From contig CAMUAR010000001.1 of NCBI GenBank assembly GCA_947086895.1, forward strand, positions 62,001-126,000: DNA of 64,000 nt, written 5' to 3'. The notes beneath the pieces are model-generated. The model searched no databases. It was not told where the DNA came from and saw only the letters and a list, made by a program, of their open reading frames with translations. Below are positions 1 to 7,662 of the stretch, piece by piece (position 1 is the stretch's first letter; the number at the start of each line of letters is the position of its first letter). The position numbers and the translations under genes were made by a program. The DNA is from an uncultured Lachnospiraceae bacterium (GTDB lineage: Bacteria; Bacillota; Clostridia; Lachnospirales; Lachnospiraceae).

Positions 1-893
1 CCTGCTCTCTGAATAATGTACGGCGCACCGTTGAACTTTGTTCCATGCCGTCTTGCCCAAAGACTGTTTAACATTGTGCCGTCCAACAAAAGTTCTTTTG
101 GCACAACCGTGTATGCAAGGCGCGTTCCAGTAAATCCGGCATTTTTTGAAAAGCTGCGCAGTTCAATCGCGCATGTTCTCGCATCCGCGCACTCGAAAAT
201 ACTATGTGGAATCTCCGGTTCTGAAATGTACGCTTCATAAGCCGCATCAAAAATAATAACCGCCTTTTTCTCGTTGGCATAATCAACCCATCGCTGCAGC
301 TGCTGTCTGGTAAGCGCAGAACCTGTCGGATTATTTGGAAAGCACAAATAAATAAGATCCGGTGTTTCGGCTGGCAGTTCCGGCGCAAAATTATTCTCTG
401 CCGTACATGGCATATAAATTACATTGCTCCAGCGCCCGGTATTTGGATTATACTCCCCTGTTCTGCCCGACATAACATTGGAATCCACATACACCGGATA
501 AACCGGATCGCAGACGGCAATTTTCGAATCCGCCGCAAAAATTTCCTGGATATTGGCAGAATCGCTTTTTGCCCCGTCGCTGATAAAAATTTCATCCTCT
601 GCAATATCCACACCCCGTTTTTTAAAATCATGTTCTGCAATTGCGGAACGCAAAAATTCATAGCCGAGATCCGGCGCATAACCGCGGAATGTTTCTTGCA
701 CTGCCATTTCGTCCACTGCTTTGTGCATCGCTTTGATAACCGCCTGAGGCAGCGGCAAAGTCACGTCTCCTATCCCAAGACGTATCACTTCTTTTTCAGG
801 ATTCGCATTCTCATACTCTCTTACTTTTTTTCCCACCGTTGAAAACAAATAACTTCCCGGCAGTTTCAAAAAATTTTCATTTACTTTCGCCAT
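1..893 (-). CDS. dapL: LL-diaminopimelate aminotransferase, C-terminus cut by window edge
   Basis: PLP-dependent class I/II aminotransferase that converts tetrahydrodipicolinate directly to LL-diaminopimelate for lysine and peptidoglycan synthesis. The frame opens with ATG at 893 behind a purine-rich site (GGGAGGG) and runs off the left edge after about 297 residues of the usual ~400. The N-terminus [17 protein letters not shown] and the motifs [45 protein letters not shown] and [11 protein letters not shown] (the PLP-lysine region) match DapL rather than other aminotransferases. It lies 51 bp downstream of dapF on the same strand, so the two probably share a transcript. Identification is firm; only the last quarter is missing. 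Confidence 0.95.
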   Translation of the reverse strand, partial: MAKVNENFLKLPGSYLFSTVGKKVREYENANPEKEVIRLGIGDVTLPLPQAVIKAMHKAVDEMAVQETFRGYAPDLGYEFLRSAIAEHDFKKRGVDIAEDEIFISDGAKSDSANIQEIFAADSKIAVCDPVYPVYVDSNVMSGRTGEYNPNTGRWSNVIYMPCTAENNFAPELPAETPDLIYLCFPNNPTGSALTRQQLQRWVDYANEKKAVIIFDAAYEAYISEPEIPHSIFECADARTCAIELRSFSKNAGFTGTRLAYTVVPKELLLDGTMLNSLWARRHGTKFNGAPYIIQRA

Positions 894-944
894 AATTTTT
901 TTCCCTCCCTTTTCTCCGAGAAACATGTTTGTATCGCTTTTATC

Positions 945-1889
945 CTAAATATAATCCCCCTCAAATACAGTAACTGCCGGACCTGTCATAAATACATGCC
1001 CGCTGTCACGGTCGTACCGGATACGCAGATCTCCGCCAAGCATACGCACCGTCACTTCATGATCCGTGAAACCGTTTAAAATGCACGCCACAGCTGTCGC
1101 GCTTGCACCGGTTCCGCACGCCCATGTCTCGCCGGAACCCCGTTCCCACACTCTCATATTCACCGTTGAGCGGTTCAATACCTCGACAAATTCTGTGTTG
1201 ACCCGCTCTGGAAAAAAGACGTGATGTTCAAACATTGGTCCAACTTCGCACACTGGAAAGTCTTTTGTTGAATCGACAAAGACAACTGCGTGCGGATTTC
1301 CCATAGAAACCGCGGTTATCTGGTACTCCTTACCGCCGACAGCAATCGGCTGATCGACAACTTGCTCGCCTTTTATATTTACTGGAATCTGGGATGGATG
1401 AAATTTTGGAATTCCCATATCGACAGTAACTTCCTGCACGTATAATGATTTATTGTCTGTTCTTGATTTTTCTGTATGATCGGCAACTTCACCTGTCTTT
1501 GCTTTTATCTTTACAGATTCTTTATATTCTTCTGATGTTTCCATCGTTATTTGTTTTTCTCTGTTTACTGTAAGTTCCAGATACTTAATTCCCGCCAGAG
1601 TTTCAATCGCAAGACTTGTCTTATCTGTCATACTATGTTCATAGACATATTTTCCAACACATCGGATCGCATTGCCGCACATCTCCCCCTGCGTTCCATC
1701 TGCATTGTACATCTCCATAGTAAAATCTGCTTTTTCCGATGGTTTAATCAGTATCAGCCCGTCCGAGCCAACACCAAATCGGCGGTCGCTTATGCGCTTT
1801 GCAAGCTCGCCTGGATTTGATACTTTCTCGGAAAAACAATTGATATAGACATAATCATTTCCACATCCCTGCATCTTTGTAAATTTCAT
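945..1889 (-). CDS. dapF: Diaminopimelate epimerase with an internal extra segment
   Basis: Cofactor-independent racemase that converts LL- to meso-diaminopimelate, the step after DapL. I start it at ATG 1889 (MKFTKMQGCGNDYVYI, the family N-terminus, with GGAAAG upstream) rather than at an in-frame ATG 51 bp earlier. Both catalytic cysteines are visible: Cys71 in EMCGNAIRC and the second in GSGETWACGTGAS. At 314 residues it is about 35-40 longer than usual. The excess is a K/E/T/S-rich hydrophilic stretch at about residues 115-150, between two beta-strands, which does not touch either active-site motif. Neighbour dapL follows directly. Confidence 0.95.
   Translation of the reverse strand: MKFTKMQGCGNDYVYINCFSEKVSNPGELAKRISDRRFGVGSDGLILIKPSEKADFTMEMYNADGTQGEMCGNAIRCVGKYVYEHSMTDKTSLAIETLAGIKYLELTVNREKQITMETSEEYKESVKIKAKTGEVADHTEKSRTDNKSLYVQEVTVDMGIPKFHPSQIPVNIKGEQVVDQPIAVGGKEYQITAVSMGNPHAVVFVDSTKDFPVCEVGPMFEHHVFFPERVNTEFVEVLNRSTVNMRVWERGSGETWACGTGASATAVACILNGFTDHEVTVRMLGGDLRIRYDRDSGHVFMTGPAVTVFEGDYI
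1440..1547 (-). other. Low-complexity insertion inside dapF
   Basis: This in-frame segment encodes about residues 115-150 of DapF, rich in Lys, Glu, Thr and Ser. By memory of the family it has no counterpart in typical ~275-residue DapF proteins. It is one of four such insertions in conserved enzymes in this window. Confidence 0.5.
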
Positions 1890-2001
1890 ATACTTTCCAG
1901 CACAAAAATCCACCGCGTTTATATCACGGAACCGTGCCATCCTCCCTTTATAAAATTATGTTTCAGCAATTACAAAGCCCGAAAATTTTGCGAATCTTGA
2001 A

Positions 2002-2544
2002 TCAAAACATACGGATAACCATTTCTGCCATCTCAATCAGATTCACGCCGCTGTCCATACTATTTTTCTGTAAGTAGCGGTGCGCTTCCTCCTCCGACAT
2101 ATTGTTGCGCTGCATTAAAATAAGCTTCGCTTTCTCAATAATCGTTTTCTCCTCCTCGCTTCTTTTCTTTGGTTTTGCACGTTTCCTTCGCTCTTTTTGC
2201 AAAAGTTTCTGCGTCATAATATGGAGGGTTCCAAGAAGTTCTCTGGCTTTTAACGGCATACGAACCGCCATAATACTATCCCCGCAGACTTCTTCAAAAC
2301 GAGCTGCGGAAGCGATCAAAAGCATCTCAAATCCTTTTGGCAGATAATTGTTGATCTCGCGGTAAAGCATATCCGGCATTCGGTAACCGCTGATTACAAT
2401 TCCGCCATCCAGCCCATTTGCAATACTGACTGCCTGCGCGCCGGTCGTACAGACCGCATGGACATCAAAACTGTTCTGAACCAGAAGGGATCTGATATTT
2501 TCTGCATCCTCCCGTTTTGGGAATACAATAATTATGCTAAGCAA
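2002..2544 (-). CDS. ANTAR-domain RNA-binding regulator with degenerate receiver
   Basis: 180-residue protein with an N-terminal receiver-like fold (about 1-115) and a C-terminal ANTAR domain (about 125-178: EKAKLILMQRNNMSEEEAHRYL followed by the helix ending EMVIRMF). ANTAR proteins bind paired RNA hairpins and prevent transcription termination, often for nitrogen genes. The start is TTG at 2544, chosen because GGAGGGG lies 7 bases before it. Where a receiver normally carries its phospho-accepting Asp (pattern LLDxxMPxM), this one reads VISGYRMPDM, so the Asp is replaced by Gly and phosphorylation at that site is unlikely. It directly follows glnA, a common pairing in clostridia, which suggests a role in nitrogen control. 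Confidence 0.88.
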   Translation of the reverse strand: MLSIIIVFPKREDAENIRSLLVQNSFDVHAVCTTGAQAVSIANGLDGGIVISGYRMPDMLYREINNYLPKGFEMLLIASAARFEEVCGDSIMAVRMPLKARELLGTLHIMTQKLLQKERRKRAKPKKRSEEEKTIIEKAKLILMQRNNMSEEEAHRYLQKNSMDSGVNLIEMAEMVIRMF

Positions 2545-2684
2545 TCAAAGTCCCCTCCCGTTCTTACAAATAAACAACAAGATAACAAAACGATCGTTCC
2601 GACACATCAATCTCTATATATCATAAGTATTCATATAATAATATTTAAATAATTGTTTTTATTTATTAAAAATTAAATAAAATA

Positions 2685-4022
2685 CTAAAAGCGGTTTAGA
2701 TACTGCGCAACTTCCCATTCTGATACCGTCGTGCAGTATTTCATCCACTCCGCCCTTTTTATCTTAAGATAATCGTTTGCCAGCTTATCTCCAAGCACGT
2801 TCATCATCAGTTGATCTGTTTCAAGTGCGTCCAGCGCGCGGGAAAGATTTTCCGGCAGACTGCGAATTTTGCAGGCGCGGCGCTCTTTATCTGTCATATC
2901 GTAAATATTGCTGTCAACTTTTGCCGGAGGCAGAATTTGTTCCCGAATACCGTCCAGCCCCGCCGCAAGGCATACCGCAAGCGCAAGATACGGATTCGCG
3001 CTTGGATCCGGGCAGCGCAGCTCAATCCGATCCACACATTCTTTTTTTCCTCCGGTTCGCACAAGCGCCGAGCGGTTTGCCGTGTTGGACCAGGCGACAT
3101 ACACTGGCGCACCGTACCCTGGAACAAGCCTTTTATATGAATTAATCAGCGGATTGGTCACCGCTGTAATCGCGTCAATATGCTTTAAAATTCCTGCGAT
3201 AAAATACAAGCCTTCCTGACTTAAACCGCCCTCTACCGACGTATCGCAAAAAACATTCGCTCCATCCTTATTGTAAAGCGAAAGATTTAAATGCATCCCT
3301 GAGCCGTCCACGCCGCTTTTTGGTTTTGGCATAAAAGTTGCATGCAGCCCATGACGTCTTGCGATTGTGCGCACCGCCATGCGGAACGTCATCAAATTGT
3401 CTGCGGTTGACAAACCATCGCTGTACTTAAAATCAATTTCATGCTGCGCGGGCGCGTTTGCATGATACGACGCTTCAATCTCAAACCCCATCTGTTCAAG
3501 CGTCATAACCATCTCGCGGCGCGCATTCTCCCCGGAATCCACAGGACCGACATCAAAAAAGCCTCCGCTCTCCTTCGTCTCGGTTGTCGGGCTGCCGTCC
3601 TGCGCTAAATCAAATAAGAAAAATTCGCACTCTGGTCCCGCTTTAAACAAGTATCCCATACGTTCCGCCTGCTGTATCACCTTTTTAAGAATATATCTTG
3701 AATCCCCCTCAAACGGCGTTTTGTCCGGGCGGAACACATCGCAGATCAATCTTGCCACTTTCCCCTGCTGCGGTCTCCACGGAAAAATTGCAAAGGTATC
3801 CAGCACTGGATAAAGATACATGTCCGGCTCTTTCATAGACAAAAAGCCCTCGATTGCAGAACCATTAAATACGCATTGATTATTCAAGACTTTCTCAAGC
3901 TGGCTTGTCGTCACTGCCATGTTTTTAAAATTCCCAAACATATCTGTAAACTGGAGCCGGATAAACTCGACATCTTCCTCCTCGACAAGCTGAATAATAT
4001 CCTGTTTTGTATAACGGCTCAT
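2685..4022 (-). CDS. glnA: Glutamine synthetase, type I
   Basis: ATP-dependent ligation of ammonia to glutamate in the cytoplasm. Start set at ATG 4022 (MSRYTKQDIIQLV) because GGAGG sits 8 bases upstream; the frame extends further but without a ribosome site. The 445-residue length fits the Gram-positive GSI-alpha form. Motifs include the N-terminal IRLQFTDMFGNFKN, the catalytic GSGMHLNLSL, and NPLINSYKRLVPGYGAPVYV followed by the ATP-binding NRSALVR region. An adenylylation tyrosine loop typical of GSI-beta is not evident. It is followed by the ANTAR regulator and preceded by sufB with a perfect hairpin between them. Confidence 0.97.
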   Translation of the reverse strand: MSRYTKQDIIQLVEEEDVEFIRLQFTDMFGNFKNMAVTTSQLEKVLNNQCVFNGSAIEGFLSMKEPDMYLYPVLDTFAIFPWRPQQGKVARLICDVFRPDKTPFEGDSRYILKKVIQQAERMGYLFKAGPECEFFLFDLAQDGSPTTETKESGGFFDVGPVDSGENARREMVMTLEQMGFEIEASYHANAPAQHEIDFKYSDGLSTADNLMTFRMAVRTIARRHGLHATFMPKPKSGVDGSGMHLNLSLYNKDGANVFCDTSVEGGLSQEGLYFIAGILKHIDAITAVTNPLINSYKRLVPGYGAPVYVAWSNTANRSALVRTGGKKECVDRIELRCPDPSANPYLALAVCLAAGLDGIREQILPPAKVDSNIYDMTDKERRACKIRSLPENLSRALDALETDQLMMNVLGDKLANDYLKIKRAEWMKYCTTVSEWEVAQYLNRF

Positions 4023-4044
4023 AACCTCATCCTCCTTCGCCTTT

Positions 4045-4072
4045 GCTGTTTTGCTCAAAAGAGCAAAACAGC
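4045..4072 (-). repeat. Perfect 12-bp inverted repeat upstream of glnA
   Basis: Arms GCTGTTTTGCTC and GAGCAAAACAGC flank a 4-base loop, ending 17 bp before the glnA ribosome site. No T-run follows in the direction of transcription, so it is not an ordinary intrinsic terminator. It could be an mRNA processing or protection hairpin, or a regulator-binding structure. Confidence 0.7.
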
Positions 4073-4089
4073 GGCTTCTTTTCTGAGCC

Positions 4090-5013
4090 TTATTTTAAGA
4101 AACCATTGACAATCTGAGCTTCTGCTTCCGCTTCTGTAAGCCCTAATGTCATCAATTTTACAATCTGCTCGCCGGCAATTTTTCCGATTGCCGCCTCGTG
4201 AATCAAACTTGCCTCCAAGTGATTTGCCGTAATCTCTGGAATTGCGCTTACACTTCCCTCGTCCATCAAAATTGCATCGCATTCGCTATGACCCATGCAC
4301 TTATTGTTTCCATTGATTTTTGATAAGAACAACTGGCGCGACTGTCCTCTTGCCACAGAGCGGGAAATCAGATTTGTGCCGCAGTCCACACCGTTGAGAT
4401 CAATCGTAAAGTCCGTCTTTGCATACTGCTTTCCATGCGTCATAATTTTTTCCTTAATCACAAGCGTCGCGCGGTCGTCAAGCTTTGCTTTTGTCGTGCG
4501 GACAGTAGAATCCACGCCCTTGATCTGAACTGTGTCCATCTCCATGTAGCTTCCCTCTGCAAGCTCGATAATTGTCTGCGGATTCAGCACGCGCTCCCCC
4601 ATGCCGTCGCCGCTGCCATAATGCTTTTCAATATATTTTACCCTTGCATTTTTTCCGACAAAAAAGCTGTGAACTCCGTTGTGCTCCGATTTTTCCCCGC
4701 CGCCGTTGTGAATTCCGCAGCCGGCCACGATCGTTACATCACAGTCCTCCCCAATGTAAAAATCATTGTACACCAAGTCTGTAAGACCGCTCTGACTCAG
4801 CACAACAGGGATATGGACGCTCTCATTTTTTGTGCCGGGTTTAACAATAATATCAATCCCCTGCTTATCCTCTTTTGTCACAATATCAATATGCTCGGTT
4901 GTATTTCTTCCTGCGCCCTGTCCGTTGACACGGAAATTGTACGCCCCCTGAGGTACGCCATGGATATCTGCAACCTGCTTTAGCATCTCCATCTGAATTT
5001 CATCCATTGCCAT
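4090..5013 (-). CDS. SufB/SufD-family Fe-S cluster scaffold (short form)
   Basis: 307-residue member of the SufB/SufD family (scaffold that builds iron-sulfur clusters with the SufC ATPase). The family signature is a beta-helix core; visible segments include GCGIHNGGGEKSEHNGVHSF, IEKHYGSGDG and the C-terminal SVSAIPEITANHLEASLIHEAAIG with the conserved Glu/His. It is much shorter than classical SufB (~470). The ATG at 5013 overlaps the TGA of the sufC-like gene by one base, so translation is coupled; a second ATG two codons on is the alternative. No sufS, sufU or sufD is nearby. This matches the two-gene minimal SUF-like arrangement reported for some clostridia and archaea. Confidence 0.88.
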   Translation of the reverse strand: MAMDEIQMEMLKQVADIHGVPQGAYNFRVNGQGAGRNTTEHIDIVTKEDKQGIDIIVKPGTKNESVHIPVVLSQSGLTDLVYNDFYIGEDCDVTIVAGCGIHNGGGEKSEHNGVHSFFVGKNARVKYIEKHYGSGDGMGERVLNPQTIIELAEGSYMEMDTVQIKGVDSTVRTTKAKLDDRATLVIKEKIMTHGKQYAKTDFTIDLNGVDCGTNLISRSVARGQSRQLFLSKINGNNKCMGHSECDAILMDEGSVSAIPEITANHLEASLIHEAAIGKIAGEQIVKLMTLGLTEAEAEAQIVNGFLK

Positions 5014-5765
5014 CACACCTCCCCCTGCTGAATTGTCCCGCAGGCAAACTTGCATCCGTCCTCCACGCTCAAAAGCTCCGGCAGAATTTCCTGCCTGCTG
5101 CCGCTCTTTGCAACCCTGCCGTCCGCAATCACAATAATCTCATCTGCAATATTTAAAATTCTCTCCTGATGAGAAATAATCAAGATGGATCCATGAATCT
5201 CCTCGTGCAGTTTTTCAAACACTTGAATCAGGTTCTTGAAACTCCACAGATCAATCCCCGCCTCCGGCTCATCAAACAATGTAAGTTTTGCCCGCCTTGC
5301 AAGCACAGTGGCAATCTCAATTCTTTTTAACTCGCCGCCGGAAAGACTTGCATTTACTTCCCTGTTTACATAGTCCTTCGCGCACAGTCCTACTTCAGAA
5401 AGATAATTGCACGCTTTTGCTGTGCTGATATTTTCTCCCGCTGCAAGACCGATAAGGTCTTTTACTGTAATCCCCTTAAACCGAACCGGCTGCTGGAACG
5501 CATAGCTGATTCCCCTTTTTGCGCGCTCTGTAACAGAAATTTTTGTAATATCTTCCCCATCAAGAATAATCTGCCCTGCCGTCGGATTTTCAATTCCCGC
5601 GACAAGTTTTGCCAACGTCGATTTTCCCCCGCCGTTCGGTCCAGTAATTGCAACAAATTTATTGTCCGGTACTGTCAGGCTGATGTCTTTTAAAATTTCC
5701 TTCTCCCCAGTCTTCCCTCCGACACCGAACGATATATTTTTCAGTTCTAACACGGTTTCCTCCAT
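5013..5765 (-). CDS. SufC-type ABC ATPase for Fe-S cluster assembly
   Basis: 250-residue soluble ABC ATPase. It shows Walker A GPNGGGKST, the signature SLSGGELKR, and Walker B LTLFDEPEAGID, whose DEPEAGID form with a following LWSF is typical of SufC rather than importer ATPases. It has no fused membrane part. The next gene is the SufB-like scaffold, overlapping by one base, so the pair should form a SufC-SufB complex. Start ATG 5765 lies in a short leader whose upstream promoter I could not assign. Confidence 0.9.
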   Translation of the reverse strand: MEETVLELKNISFGVGGKTGEKEILKDISLTVPDNKFVAITGPNGGGKSTLAKLVAGIENPTAGQIILDGEDITKISVTERAKRGISYAFQQPVRFKGITVKDLIGLAAGENISTAKACNYLSEVGLCAKDYVNREVNASLSGGELKRIEIATVLARRAKLTLFDEPEAGIDLWSFKNLIQVFEKLHEEIHGSILIISHQERILNIADEIIVIADGRVAKSGSRQEILPELLSVEDGCKFACGTIQQGEV

Positions 5766-5875
5766 TCTGTGGACGGGCTTTCGCCCGACGATAACTTATC
5801 TTTGTGACAGCTGTCACCTACCGTAGTATACCACATCATTTTTTCATTTTCCACACAATTTCATATATTCTTTAT

Positions 5876-5904
5876 TTGACAACCATATCCTTTTTTTATA
5901 TAAT
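5876..5904 (+). promoter_or_regulatory. Consensus sigma-A promoter for the CNNM gene
   Basis: TTGACA at 5876-5881, a 17-bp spacer, then TATAAT at 5899-5904: a perfect match. The only plus-strand gene downstream is the CNNM/CorC gene, giving an unusually long leader. Confidence 0.8.
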
Positions 5905-6169
5905 ACAGCCATACAGCAACCTGGCAAAACCGTTTTTTGGTATTTTGACGATCAATAAAAAGGTTTTCACTTTTCTTTTTATAAAAAATTACTTTGCAAT
6001 CCAAAAACTGTACTTCTGCAAAGAAAAATTCTTTATTATAGTAAAGTGTTTGCTTTTTAAAATGATTTGAGTACATTGCTATTTCGGACTATAATTCTTC
6101 CTATTGGAATATGATTGATATAATATCCGAATATAGAAAAAATTTGCGTACTTGGCAAAAATACTTAAA

Positions 6170-6206
6170 ATGTGTATGAATTTTTAATCAAAATTTTCAG
6201 ACACAT
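6170..6206 (+). repeat. Hairpin element, copy 1 (one mismatch)
   Basis: Arms ATGTGTATGAA and TTCAGACACAT pair with one mismatch around an AT loop. The right arm and the following CCTGACGGC closely match the hairpin at 12078-12114, suggesting a small dispersed repeat. Confidence 0.5.
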
Positions 6207-6259
6207 CCTGACGGCAGCCTCACCCAATCTATGGATATTCAGAATAGGAGATGATCTTT

Positions 6260-7555
6260 TTGGACCCCAGTGTCGCGGCAAAGCTAGTGATACTCGTAAC
6301 TTTATTGTTTTTATCAGCACTGTTTTCCTCCGCAGAAACATCGCTTACCACGGTGAACAAACTTCGCATTCGAAGCTTGTATGAGGACGGAGTAAAGCGG
6401 GCAGGCACGCTTTTAAAATTGATTGAAAATCCGGCCAATATGCTTAGCGCAATCCTTGTCGGCAACAATGTTGTCAACCTTTCCGCTTCCTCGCTTGCCA
6501 CCTCCGTGGCACTCGACCAGTTTGGAAGTCAGGGCGCAGCGATCGCCACCGGTATTCTCACACTGCTCGTGCTGATTTTTGGCGAGATCACGCCGAAACG
6601 CCTTGCCACATTGCACAATGAAAAAATGGCCCTGATGTACGCCCCTTTGATTTTAGGGCTGACAAGGCTATTTACCCCAATTATTTTTATTGTCAACAAA
6701 CTTTCCGTCGGAGTTATGCTTCTTTTGCATATCGATCCTGAAGAAAAGGCTGCGCCAATCACAGAGAGCGAATTTCGCACGGTTGTTGATGTCAGTCATG
6801 AAGAGGGTGTAATCGAGAGCGAAGAACATCAAATGATCACCAATGTTGTTGATTTTGGAGACTCTCTTGCAAAAGATGTTATGGTACCGAGAATTGACAT
6901 GGCGTTCGCCAATGTCGAGATGAGCTATGATGAACTGATGGATGTGTTCCGCACGGACAAATATTCCCGCCTTCCAGTATATTCTGGTACAAGAGACAAT
7001 ATTGTCGGCATTATCAATCTGAAGGATATTTTCTTTTTTGGAGGAGATAAGACCAATTTCCAGATTTCTGATATTTCCCGCGAACCATTCTTTACCTATG
7101 AATTTAAAAAGACATCCGAACTTTTAAACGAAATGCGCAAGGATCATATTTCGATGGCGATTGTGCTCGATGAGTATGGCGCGACCGCAGGATTGATCAC
7201 TCTGGAAGATTTGCTTGAGGAAATCGTCGGAGAAATTCGTGATGAATACGATGCTGACGAAGTTGATTCCATACGAAATATCGCGCCGAATGAATATATT
7301 GCCGAGGGCGCGGCAAAGCTTGACGATATCAACGAGGTTCTTGATCTCTCGCTGGAATCCGATGATTATGATTCCATCGCCGGACATATTATCAATCAGC
7401 TCGACCATCTTCCAAGCGTTGGAGAATCCATTACGGATCAAGGTGTTGTCTTTACGGTGGACAGTGTCAGCAAAAACCGGATTGATCAGGTACATATCCG
7501 GGTGCTGCACAAGGATACGTCGGAAGATACCCCGGAAACCGACGAACAAACATAA
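6260..7555 (+). CDS. CNNM/CorC-type membrane protein with CBS domains
   Basis: 431-residue member of the CNNM (DUF21)-CBS-CorC family, proposed to export Mg2+ or related ions across the cell membrane. Order: DUF21 transmembrane domain (about 1-170, with the FFSSAET-like motif LFSSAETSLTTVN near the N-terminus), two CBS motifs (about 185-310, including VMVPRIDMAF and DHISMAIVLDEYGATAGLITLEDLLEEIVG), and a CorC/HlyC C-terminal domain (about 325-420). I choose TTG 6260 as start since AGGAG lies 9 bases before it; the ATG three codons earlier directly abuts the ribosome site. It stands alone, followed by a strong bidirectional terminator. Confidence 0.92.
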   Translation: MDPSVAAKLVILVTLLFLSALFSSAETSLTTVNKLRIRSLYEDGVKRAGTLLKLIENPANMLSAILVGNNVVNLSASSLATSVALDQFGSQGAAIATGILTLLVLIFGEITPKRLATLHNEKMALMYAPLILGLTRLFTPIIFIVNKLSVGVMLLLHIDPEEKAAPITESEFRTVVDVSHEEGVIESEEHQMITNVVDFGDSLAKDVMVPRIDMAFANVEMSYDELMDVFRTDKYSRLPVYSGTRDNIVGIINLKDIFFFGGDKTNFQISDISREPFFTYEFKKTSELLNEMRKDHISMAIVLDEYGATAGLITLEDLLEEIVGEIRDEYDADEVDSIRNIAPNEYIAEGAAKLDDINEVLDLSLESDDYDSIAGHIINQLDHLPSVGESITDQGVVFTVDSVSKNRIDQVHIRVLHKDTSEDTPETDEQT

Positions 7556-7607
7556 AAAGATTTTTTGGCATATCGAAAATAAAATTTTTAATTGCCAGAT
7601 ACAATGT

Positions 7608-7644
7608 AAAACGAGCAGGGAAGGTTTATCTTCCCTGCTCGTTT
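7608..7644. terminator. Bidirectional intrinsic terminator
   Basis: A 15-bp perfect stem (AAACGAGCAGGGAAG and its complement) around a 6-base loop lies between the convergent CNNM and Mrp genes. A/T runs at the stem ends allow function on both strands. Confidence 0.88.
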
Positions 7645-7662
7645 GACCGATACAGCACCGTT

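Larger units (their letters stand above)
5766..6259. other. Intergenic region between sufC and the CNNM gene
   Basis: AT-rich divergent interval of nearly 500 bp. It holds a consensus plus-strand promoter (5876-5904) and an imperfect hairpin element (6170-6206). The plus-strand leader to the CNNM gene would be about 345 nt. Short open frames here have no ribosome sites or recognisable similarity, and I see no known riboswitch core. Confidence 0.6.

Noticed and set aside
4045..4072. An ordinary intrinsic terminator between sufB and glnA
   Set aside because: The stem is perfect but is followed by AAAGGCG rather than a T-run in the direction of transcription.
5804..6070. An 88-codon plus-strand open frame before the CNNM gene
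   Set aside because: It begins upstream of the consensus promoter at 5876-5904, has no ribosome site, and its Phe/Ile/Lys-heavy content reflects AT-rich DNA.
5905..6259. A Mg2+-sensing (M-box) riboswitch in the long leader of the CNNM gene
   Set aside because: The leader is long enough, but I could not find the conserved M-box core; only an imperfect hairpin is evident.
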